Shown here piece by piece: positions 47,152-53,671 of a stretch of DNA of 64,000 nt; the first letter of the stretch is position 1; each line of letters starts with the position of its first letter. Position numbers and translations under genes: made by a program. The notes beneath the pieces were generated by a model. It was not told the DNA's origin, made no database searches, and was given only the letters and a program-made list of their open reading frames with translations. The stretch is from Kitasatospora aureofaciens. Lineage in GTDB: Bacteria; Actinomycetota; Actinomycetes; Streptomycetales; Streptomycetaceae. Location: the NCBI RefSeq assembly GCF_019192735.1, contig NZ_JAHTKP010000008.1, positions 62,001-126,000 of the forward strand. Direction: 5' to 3'.

Positions 47152-47769
47152 TTACGACGGAGCGGAACCGCCATCGGTTGCCGTGCGCTGACGCCTGTAG
47201 TGGCGTGCTGCGCGCGCACGGTTTCCGCATGACGGCTTGCACCACTCCTGCCGTCCGTGGCTCTTGACGAAGTAGCGTACGCAGCGGGGCGCGGTACAGG
47301 ATCGCAACTGCGTGCGCTGTGGGCCGCTGAGAAAGTCGATGGCGGCTCGGGCAAGGGCCGCGACAAGCCGAACGTACGGATCGTTCTCCGCAGACAGCAG
47401 TCGGGTGGTAGGGACTCCTTCGACGGGCCAGTCCATCTGAGGGGCGACCAGTTCCCGCTCGGCAGCCGTGTTGAGGTGGGCCACCGCCTGGTCGGCAGTC
47501 ATCAGGCGATGGGCGTCCGGCGGGCTGGGGGGAGCGGGACTGACCGCCCGGGCGAACAGAGCCCGGACTGCCTGCCGAAGCTCGATGATTGCGCGCCTGA
47601 GGTTTTCATCCGCGGCGAGTTCCCCCGCCGGAATGTGACCGGCCAGCAGATCTCCCTGCTCCTGGATCCAGTGCGTTGTTCCCTGGACCGTGGCGAGGTC
47701 ATCGGCGACGCCGCCGTCTCCGTCGTGGCGAATCGTGCTCGCCAGTTCCAATGCCAGCCAGCGCTCCAC
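47152..47769 (-). CDS. CGNR zinc-finger (ABATE-domain) regulator, inner transposon cargo
   Basis: 205 residues from the GTG at 47769, with GAAGGGG 7 bases upstream. An N-terminal ABATE-like helical stress-sensing domain is followed by the C-terminal CGNR zinc finger: C-T-A-P-R-C-V-R-Y-F, then W-C-K-P-S-C-G-N-R-A-R-A-A-R-H-Y. Family members are presumed DNA-binding regulators. Divergent from the metallophosphoesterase gene, with a perfect palindrome (47841-47870) between them, so it probably controls the phosphoesterase-LysE pair and itself. Confidence 0.88.
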   Translation of the reverse strand: MERWLALELASTIRHDGDGGVADDLATVQGTTHWIQEQGDLLAGHIPAGELAADENLRRAIIELRQAVRALFARAVSPAPPSPPDAHRLMTADQAVAHLNTAAERELVAPQMDWPVEGVPTTRLLSAENDPYVRLVAALARAAIDFLSGPQRTQLRSCTAPRCVRYFVKSHGRQEWCKPSCGNRARAARHYRRQRTATDGGSAPS

Positions 47770-47840
47770 AAGACATCCCCTTCCATCTCGGTGCCCGGTC
47801 GTCAACCACTTGATCACATCCCTGCACACACCCTAAGGTC

Positions 47841-47870
47841 CCTAACGGAAAAACGAAAACTTCCGTTAGG
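47841..47870. promoter_or_regulatory. Perfect inverted repeat between CGNR regulator and phosphoesterase
   Basis: CCTAACGGAA (47841-47850) and TTCCGTTAGG (47861-47870), 10-bp arms around an A-rich 10-base centre. Candidate operator. Confidence 0.65.
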
Positions 47871-47939
47871 CGGAGTGGGTGGGGACACCTGCCCTGGCAT
47901 AGGACGGCGGCTGAGCCCGCCGTTGGAGGAGACTGCGAA

Positions 47940-48680
47940 ATGACGCTGCTTGCGCACATCAGCGACCTGCACCTGGACGGCAGCGAGAGGGCAACCCGAC
48001 GCGCCACCCGCGTCATGGACTACTTGCGAGCCCTGCCCCACCCGGTTGACGCGCTCCTGGTCACCGGGGACATCGCCGATCACGGGGAGGAGGCCGAGTA
48101 CGAGGAAGCAGCTCAGATCCTGACCGCCCCCTTCCCAGTGCTCACCTGCCCCGGGAACCATGACGCGCGACCGGCCTACCGCAAGGCCCTGCTCGGAGAG
48201 GCACCGGAACACGGCCCCATCAATCAGGCCCATCACATCGCCGGCATCACCATCCTGATGTGCGACTCCACCATCCCTGGCCGCGACGCGGGACGCCTCG
48301 ACGCCCAAACACTCGCTTGGATCGACACCACCCTCACTGCCCGGACGCAGGACACCCCGGCACTGATCGCCTTCCACCAGCCGCCGGTCGAACTCCATCA
48401 CCCCCTGCCCGACTCCTGCATGCTCGAAGAGCCCGGAGATCTGGCCGACTTGATCGACGCGCACCCGCAGGTCGCCGCCGTCCTCACGGGCCACGCCCAC
48501 ACCGCGGCCGCCTCGACCTTCGCCGCACGTCCGCTGATCGTCGGACCGGCCATCACCTGGACCCTGCGCATGCCCTGGGAAGGCGATCAGGCCGCGGACC
48601 GAGACCAGCCGCCCGGCCTCGCGTTCCACATCCTGGACGACGACCGACGCCTCACCACCCACTACCGCGTCGTGCTCTGA
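47940..48680 (+). CDS. Calcineurin-like metallophosphoesterase (class III cNMP PDE-like), transposon cargo
   Basis: 246 residues, GGAGGAG ahead of the ATG. All metal-binding motifs are present in order: D-L-H (H-I-S-D-L-H-L-D), G-D-I-A-D-H-G, G-N-H-D, F-H-Q-P-P and G-H-A-H. This is the layout of CpdA-type class III cyclic-nucleotide phosphodiesterases, though many relatives act on other phosphodiesters. Cytoplasmic. The LysE exporter gene begins 28 bases downstream, likely one operon. Confidence 0.9.
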   Translation: MTLLAHISDLHLDGSERATRRATRVMDYLRALPHPVDALLVTGDIADHGEEAEYEEAAQILTAPFPVLTCPGNHDARPAYRKALLGEAPEHGPINQAHHIAGITILMCDSTIPGRDAGRLDAQTLAWIDTTLTARTQDTPALIAFHQPPVELHHPLPDSCMLEEPGDLADLIDAHPQVAAVLTGHAHTAAASTFAARPLIVGPAITWTLRMPWEGDQAADRDQPPGLAFHILDDDRRLTTHYRVVL

Positions 48681-48708
48681 TCCCCCGCTCGCACGATCCG
48701 GAGGCATC

Positions 48709-49332
48709 GTGGTCCATCCCTACGCCGTCGCCGGGTTCCTGGTGGCGGTCCTGCCCCTGATCGCCACCCCCGGAGCCAGCCTGGCCCTGCTGATCCAGCA
48801 CGTCACCGATCGCGGCCGCGGTCAGGCTCTTCCCGTCATCCTCGGCACAGTCACCGGCCTGTACATCCACGCCACTCTCGCCATAGCCGGCCTGTCAGCC
48901 CTGGTCATGCACTCCAGCCTGGCCTTCACCGCCGTCAAGCTCATCGGTGCCGTCTACCTCATCGGCCTGGGCATATGGACATGGCGTTCCGCCACACCCA
49001 ACGCGGCACCCACCCCCCACCGGCAACGCCCGCCGAAGCACGCTGAGTCCGTCTACGCCCAAGCGTTGCTCGCCAACGTCCTCAACCCGAAGGCGGCAGC
49101 CATCTACTTGACTCTGGTCCCCCAGTTCATCGCACCCCACCAGTCCTTCGGCGGCCAGATCCTGACATTGGCCACCGCCCACGCGCTGCTGATCGCGCTC
49201 TGGCTCGCCGCCTGGACCCTCCTTATCCGGCGCGCCTCACGCACCCTGCAGAAATCCCGCTTCAAGCGCACGGCCGCTAGGACCACATCAGTGGTACTCA
49301 TCGCCCTCGGCATCCGGAGCGCCGCAACCTAG
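48709..49332 (+). CDS. LysE/RhtB-family amino-acid exporter, transposon cargo
   Basis: 207 residues from a GTG with GGAGG 4 bases upstream. Six hydrophobic helices. Family motif A-T-P-G-A-S-L-A-L-L-I-Q in helix 1 and N-V-L-N-P-K-A-A-A-I-Y in the middle are typical of RhtB-type exporters. Could export an amino acid or toxic analogue and so confer resistance; the substrate is not deducible. Second gene of the cargo operon. Confidence 0.88.
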   Translation: MVHPYAVAGFLVAVLPLIATPGASLALLIQHVTDRGRGQALPVILGTVTGLYIHATLAIAGLSALVMHSSLAFTAVKLIGAVYLIGLGIWTWRSATPNAAPTPHRQRPPKHAESVYAQALLANVLNPKAAAIYLTLVPQFIAPHQSFGGQILTLATAHALLIALWLAAWTLLIRRASRTLQKSRFKRTAARTTSVVLIALGIRSAAT

Positions 49333-49341
49333 CACCTCCGG

Positions 49342-49371
49342 CCTGTCGTCAAACGATCGTTTGACGACAGG
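49342..49371. repeat. 30-bp perfect palindrome, core of inner resolution site (res)
   Basis: Arms CCTGTCGTCAAACGA and complement meet at TCG-type centre. A further copy of the half-site GTTTGACGACAG lies at 49457-49468. The cluster sits between the LysE stop and the resolvase gene, the usual res position in Tn3-family elements. Confidence 0.75.
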
Positions 49372-49503
49372 CCGCCCGGGTGTCCAATGAACCCGTGCAA
49401 TCCGGGGGGTCGAGGCGGCGCGAATCCAATCAGATCCGATGGTGATTGCTGACAGGGTTTGACGACAGATAGGTCCAATCCTCCGCACGGAAGGGGGCCC
49501 TTG

Positions 49504-50428
49504 GTGGCGAACCTGGTCTACAAGCGGGTCTCGACCGACCAGCAGTCGACCTCCCGGCAGAACCTCGTCCTGGACGAGGCCGGCATCGAGGACCCGGTCG
49601 TCTTCGAGGAGGACCCGGGCACCTCCAGCCGCCTCCACCCCCCTCCAGCGCCCGAAGTTCCGCGAACTGCTCACCTACGCGCGACCGGGCGACACCGTCC
49701 ACATCTCCGAGATGTTCCGTCTCGTACGCGGCACCGGACACATCCTGGACGTGCTCGACGTCCTCCACCGCGAGCAGGTGGCGCTGCGCATCCACGACGG
49801 CGCGTTCTCCGCGATGGACCTCACCGCCCGCCACCCGCGCACCGGCGAACTGCTCTCCACCGTGAAGTTCATGGTGCAGACCCTCGCCGCCGCCGGCGAA
49901 CTCCAGCGCGACCTCCAGCGGGAACTCACATACGACGGACTGCGCGCCGCCGAGGCCAAGGGCAGCAAGGGCGGGCGCCGCCCCGCCGTGGCGGCCGCGA
50001 AGACCGAAACCATCCGCACCGCGTACCTGGAGGGTCGGTCCATCGCCGCCCTCGCGCGCGACCACGGTGTCAGCCGCGGCGCGATCCGCACCGCCGTCGC
50101 CGATCTCCTGCCCGAGCACACGGCCGGCGAGCGGGACGTCCCTGCCCCGGAACAGCCGGTCACCCTCGACATGCCGGGCAAGGTCGCCGACTTCCTCCGC
50201 TCGGCCGACCTGGAGCCCGCCGAGCGGGCCGCGCTTGACCAGGGGGCAACCGTTCGGCGCGGCCAGGGCTACACCCTGCGCGTGACCGCTGTCCCGGCCG
50301 TGCACCGCCAGCTCCTCGACCGCTGCCAGCCGCTCGACGGCGGCCAGGGCCTCCCGGCTGTTCCGGCCCAGCGCAAGGCCCGTCGCGAGTACGAGGACCG
50401 CGTCAACGCCCACGAAGCCCCGGCCTGA
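49504..50428 (+). pseudogene. tnpR: Serine resolvase of inner element, frameshifted
   Basis: Starts GTG at 49504 (GGAAGGGGG upstream): V-A-N-L-V-Y-K-R-V-S-T-D-Q-Q-S-T-S-R-Q-N-L with the catalytic Ser. The frame is lost in a run of six C at 49638-49643. With one C removed it continues L-Q-R-P-K-F-R-E-L-L-T-Y and H-I-S-E-M-F-R-L-V-R-G to the stop at 50426-50428. The C-terminus has an HTH (I-A-A-L-A-R-D-H-G-V-S-R-G-A-I) and an extra ~90-residue domain. Either a real mutation or a homopolymer sequencing error. Confidence 0.87.
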
Positions 50429-50442
50429 CCCCGAGGCCGGGC

Positions 50443-50490
50443 TTCAAGATCATCCCGTGGCCCCTTTTGGGCTCACCTCGGCGGTACCCC
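50443..50490 (-). repeat. Inner transposon right terminal inverted repeat
   Basis: 48 bp ending GGTACCCC; inverted partner of 43707-43754. CAGTA duplication follows at 50491-50495. Confidence 0.95.
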
Positions 50491-51075
50491 CAGTACGGTG
50501 AACACCACCCCGGATGGGTCGTGCGAGCCCTTCAGCTCCCCGGTGAGGAACTCCAGGCCGACATCGCGGGCCTTGAGGTCCTCGGCGAGCGCGGCGAGTT
50601 CGATGCCGCGGCCGAGCCGCTTGTGCTCGTGGACGACGAGAGTGACGTGCACACCGGAGGCGCGCAGTTCGCCGGCGAGGGCGACGGCCGCGTCCAGTTC
50701 GGGCCGCTTGGTGGCGCGCGTGGAGATCTTCTCCGCGAAGATCCGGGTCGCCCCGGCCTCGGCTAGGGAGTCGAGCTGCGAGTCCAGGGACTGCCGCGCG
50801 GTCGATGCACGGGCGTATCCGAGGCGGACGTGCCCGGTTGGCTCGGCGCCCGCGTTCACTGGCCGCGGCAGCTCTACCCATGCCGAACCTGGCCTGCGTA
50901 CGGCCGGGGTGGGCACGTTGAGTGCCTTGGCCAGCGAGGGCACGAGCCTGAAGCGGGCGGTGTGGTACTGGACGGCCACCTTGCCGCTGCCGGTACGGCA
51001 CGGCGAGCCAGCCGGGGCGCCACAGGTGGACATCGGGCAGTCGTGTGATTCCACGCGCTTGAAGTCGTCGCTCAC
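50491..51075 (-). pseudogene. Zinc-finger/serine recombinase fusion of outer transposon, 5' part
   Basis: From the GTG at 51075 (GGGGGC upstream) it reads a C-P-M-S-T-C-G-A-P-A-G-S-P-C...H-T-A-R zinc-binding motif as found in phage-associated small zinc fingers, a linker of ~45 residues, then the resolvase catalytic domain L-G-Y-A-R-A-S-T-A-R-Q-S-L-D-S-Q with catalytic Ser and E-H-K-R-L-G-R-G. It stops at the inner insertion; 3' part at 43429-43706. Reassembled length ~285 residues. An N-terminal zinc finger on a Tn3-type resolvase is unusual. Confidence 0.88.
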
Positions 51076-51084
51076 GCCCCCGAC

Positions 51085-51198
51085 TGTTTCATGTGTATGT
51101 TTCAGTCGTCCAGTCGTTTGCAACGACTCATGAAACATGAAAAGCCCTGGCTGGCCACCGGCCGTGACGGTGTTTCACAGGCGACCACCTATGAAACA
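51085..51198. repeat. Probable resolution site of outer transposon (five TGTTTCA half-sites)
   Basis: TGTTTCA at 51085, 51098 and 51171 and its complement TGAAACA at 51131 and 51192 lie just upstream of the recombinase gene, overlapping its presumed promoter, as expected for a res region. Confidence 0.65.
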
Positions 51199-51312
51199 CC
51201 CGCCATCACGCCGCAGACCGGGAGGCCGGAGGGTGATCCTGAAAGGCCGGGAGCCTCCGTGTGGCGGCTTTCGCGCCGGGTACCCGTCGACGACGCGCCG
51301 GGGCAGGGGTGT

Positions 51313-52380
51313 TCACGTTGTCTCGGGTGGGTCGGTGGGGAGGGAGCGGTGGAGGGCGTGACGGAGAGCTGCGAGAAGGGTGGCGGTGGCGAGGAAGGCG
51401 AGGACGACGCCGGCGTTGCGCAGGAGGAAGTAGGAGATCACCTGCGCCCAGAGGCCGGGCGGGGCGAGCAGGTAGTACGAGGCCGGGGGGAGCATGGCCG
51501 TCCAGGGCAGCACTGCCAGTGCGATGCCCGTGGCGCGCGGGCGGTCGGGCCGCCGGGCGCCGAGGTGGAGGAGCATGGCGAGGCTCATGACGGCGGCGGG
51601 CCAGGCGACGGTTACGTCGAGCAGGTTCACTTCGGTGCGCGAGAAGGGAGCGATGGTGGGGCTGAGATCCGGCCGGAACCAAAAGATGGCGAGCACGCTC
51701 ATCGGGACCGCGAGGGCGAGGGCGGTGAGCACGGTCTCGCCGCGACCGTGTGGGGAGATGTCGACTGCGTCGGCCGGGGCGATCAGCAGCACCGTGCCGG
51801 GCAGGATCCCGAACGGCAGCAGTAGGTCGTAGGGGAGGACGTCGGCGAGCGGGTCATTGGGGGTGGTGAACGCCAGCATGGCGCCGATCCGTCCGAGGAT
51901 TCCCAGCAGGACCAGCAGCCGGGCCGGCGTCCACCGGCCCAGGGAGGCGAAGATCAGGGCGAGGATCCAGGGGCCGGTTTGTGCCACGACCAGGGCGGTC
52001 CAGATGGCGGGGTGCCCCCACTGTTCTATCCGCCGGAGGGGGTCGGGCAGGATGAGTCCGACCAGCAGCTGGACCATGCTCAGGCCTGCCCCGCCGGCGA
52101 GGATGAACGGGGCGGCGCCGGCCGTGATCCGGCCGGCGGGGTCGGCGGAGCTGAGCCGGGTGCGCAGCCGCCCTGCGTGGGCGGCGAGCGCGGCCCACTC
52201 ACGCAGGGCCGTACCTGGCCCTAAGTCCTGGACGGTCTCGGCGAAGACGGTGGCGATCTCCTCGCCGTACGTGGCACGGTACTTGGCCGGGTAGAGGCCG
52301 AGTAGCGGGAGCCTTGCTGCAAGGGGGAGGCGCGCGGGCGGTAAGAGGCTCTCGGGTGTGGTCAGGGGCGGGGCGGTCAT
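51313..52380 (-). CDS. Multi-pass membrane protein under PadR control, transposon cargo
   Basis: 355 residues. The soluble N-terminus carries Y-P-A-K-Y-R-A-T-Y-G-E-E-I, common in PadR-linked membrane proteins, followed by about seven or eight hydrophobic helices. No transporter or enzyme motif recognised. Its ATG overlaps the PadR stop (ATGA, 52377-52380), so the two are translationally coupled. Confidence 0.85.
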   Translation of the reverse strand: MTAPPLTTPESLLPPARLPLAARLPLLGLYPAKYRATYGEEIATVFAETVQDLGPGTALREWAALAAHAGRLRTRLSSADPAGRITAGAAPFILAGGAGLSMVQLLVGLILPDPLRRIEQWGHPAIWTALVVAQTGPWILALIFASLGRWTPARLLVLLGILGRIGAMLAFTTPNDPLADVLPYDLLLPFGILPGTVLLIAPADAVDISPHGRGETVLTALALAVPMSVLAIFWFRPDLSPTIAPFSRTEVNLLDVTVAWPAAVMSLAMLLHLGARRPDRPRATGIALAVLPWTAMLPPASYYLLAPPGLWAQVISYFLLRNAGVVLAFLATATLLAALRHALHRSLPTDPPETT

Positions 52381-52724
52381 GCCGTTCCTCCGTTCGGCTG
52401 GAGTCGGCTGAGCGCGAGGCGGCGTTCGGCCTCGGCCACCCCGGCGCGCAGGCGCTGCGTCTCCGCGGTAAGGACGTCTCGTCCCTGGTCGGTCAGGGCG
52501 AAGTACCGGCGCAGCTTTCCGGCGACGACCTCCTCGTGGTCGACCTGGATGAGTTCCTGTTGGAGGAGGCGGTCCAGGGCGGTGTAGAGGGTGCCGGTGA
52601 GCAGCTTGGTGCGGCCGCCGGAGATGGCCAGAACTTCCTGGATGATCGCGTAGCCATGTCTGGGGGCGTCAGCCAAGGCGGTGAGCACGAGCCGGGTCGG
52701 CTCCTGTAGATGACGGGCTGCCAT
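52377..52724 (-). CDS. PadR-family regulator, transposon cargo
   Basis: 115 residues. Winged HTH: L-V-L-T-A-L-A-D-A-P-R-H-G-Y-A-I-I-Q-E-V, G-T-L-Y-T-A-L-D-R-L and R-Y-F-A-L-T-D-Q-G-R. Short PadR subgroup 2 type. TAAGAT lies exactly 6 bases before its ATG (leaderless), inside an inverted repeat at 52729-52748 that is the likely autoregulatory operator. Confidence 0.93.
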   Translation of the reverse strand: MAARHLQEPTRLVLTALADAPRHGYAIIQEVLAISGGRTKLLTGTLYTALDRLLQQELIQVDHEEVVAGKLRRYFALTDQGRDVLTAETQRLRAGVAEAERRLALSRLQPNGGTA

Positions 52725-52728
52725 AAGC

Positions 52729-52748
52729 CAATCTTACATTGACGATTG
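52729..52748. promoter_or_regulatory. PadR promoter/operator
   Basis: CAATC and GATTG arms around 10 bases; on the minus strand it includes TAAGAT (52736-52731), the -10 of the padR gene, 6 bases before its ATG. Confidence 0.55.
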
Positions 52749-52774
52749 AGATACGTCGACGAGTTAGCTACGCT
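52746..52774 (+). promoter_or_regulatory. Divergent HrdB-type promoter, leaderless
   Basis: TTGAGA (52746-52751), 17-base spacer, TACGCT (52769-52774); an ATG follows 6 bases later at 52781. It overlaps the PadR operator. Confidence 0.65.
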
Positions 52775-52780
52775 CCTGGC

Positions 52781-52831
52781 ATGCCGCTCACGCCGGGCTT
52801 TCAACGGTGTGTCACCAGACGGTCGGCATAG
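52781..52831 (+). other. 16-codon ORF at the divergent promoter (gene remnant or leader peptide)
   Basis: Reads M-P-L-T-P-G-F-Q-R-C-V-T-R-R-S-A then TAG. It has a good leaderless promoter but is too short to be a normal PadR-divergent gene. Either the 5' stub of a gene lost when the lectin gene was joined, or a short leader ORF in the lectin transcript. Confidence 0.4.
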
Positions 52832-52969
52832 TTGATCACATCCCGCCGGGCCCCACCCCGCGGGGCTGTTCCATGGCTATTGGCATGCGCATGCCCATTG
52901 AGTGGCCACTGATGGACCGTCAGGGGCCGTGTCAGCACGCACTCCCTCCCAGGAACTAAGGAGAAGATC

Positions 52970-53482
52970 ATGCACTCTGCCACCAAGACCGCGCTTCGCG
53001 CCCTGGCCGCCCTGGCCTTCACAGCCTCGGTCGTCTCTGTGGCGCCGGCCGCCATGGCGGCGCCCGCGGACTCCAACGGAACCAACCAGATCCGCACCTT
53101 CGCGGGCAAGTGCCTGGACGTCTGGGGCGCCGGCGTCAACGACGGGGCCGGCATCGACCAGTGGACCTGCACGGGCGCCGTCAACCAGCAGTTCACGATC
53201 GCGCCGGCCAACAACGGCCAGGTCCAGATCCACACCTTCGCGGGCAAGTGCCTGGACGTCTGGGGCGCCGGCGTCAACGACGGGGCCGGCATCGACCAGT
53301 GGACCTGCACGGGCGCCGTCAACCAGCAGTTCACGATCGTGCCGGCCAACAACGGCCAGGTCCAGATCCACACCTTCGCGGGCAAGTGCCTGGACGTCTG
53401 GGGCGCCGGCGTCAACAACGGGGCCGGCATCGACCAGTACACCTGCACAGGCGCCCCCAACCAGCAGTTCACGATCGCCTGA
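52970..53482 (+). CDS. Secreted ricin-type (beta-trefoil) lectin with three near-identical repeats, transposon cargo
   Basis: 170 residues, AAGGAG 6 bases before the ATG. A signal peptide ends in A-A-M-A-A-P. The mature protein is almost only three 46-residue units: I-x-T-F-A-G-K-C-L-D-V-W-G-A-G-V-N, a D-Q-W-T-C-T-G-A segment and N-Q-Q-F-T-I. Each has the C-L-D-V and Q-x-F (variant of Q-x-W) of RICIN domains, and together they make exactly one trefoil. Units 1 and 2 differ at 2 of 138 bases. Predicted secreted carbohydrate-binding protein without a catalytic domain. A terminator follows. Confidence 0.9.
   Translation: MHSATKTALRALAALAFTASVVSVAPAAMAAPADSNGTNQIRTFAGKCLDVWGAGVNDGAGIDQWTCTGAVNQQFTIAPANNGQVQIHTFAGKCLDVWGAGVNDGAGIDQWTCTGAVNQQFTIVPANNGQVQIHTFAGKCLDVWGAGVNNGAGIDQYTCTGAPNQQFTIA
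53087..53479 (+). repeat. Three 138-bp direct repeats inside the lectin gene
   Basis: Units start at 53087, 53225 and 53363 (the last cut by the stop codon). Units 1 and 2 differ by two bases; unit 3 differs by a handful. Confidence 0.95.
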
Positions 53483-53525
53483 CACAGATCCCACGCCCCT
53501 CACGCGGCTCGCTCACCCCACCAGC

Positions 53526-53564
53526 GCCCCGGTCGCCGCCCACCTGCTGGGCAGCGACCGGGGC
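53526..53564 (+). terminator. Terminator between lectin and transposase genes
   Basis: 11-bp arms GCCCCGGTCGC / GCGACCGGGGC around a 17-base loop, between convergent genes. Confidence 0.75.
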
Positions 53565-53671
53565 CCCTCGCGCGCTGGTTCGGGCGCCGGCGGCACTCGT
53601 TGACGGTACCCCGAGGACTGGCCACCGCTGAGCGGGCGAGCCCACGGTACGCGTCCCGGGGCCGGTCACTG

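Larger units (their letters stand above)
43707..50490. mobile_element. Inner Tn3-family transposon (6.8 kb)
   Basis: Terminal inverted repeats of 48 bp with 2 mismatches, starting GGGGTA, flanked by CAGTA duplications and sitting inside the outer element's recombinase gene. Content: transposase (nonsense mutation), CGNR regulator, metallophosphoesterase, LysE exporter, palindromic resolution site and resolvase (frameshift). Both its own enzymes are damaged, so it is probably immobile unless rescued in trans. Confidence 0.95.

Noticed and set aside
53087-53479. Repeats as a CRISPR or minisatellite array
   Set aside because: Units are 138 bp, in frame, contiguous and encode RICIN lobes; no spacers.
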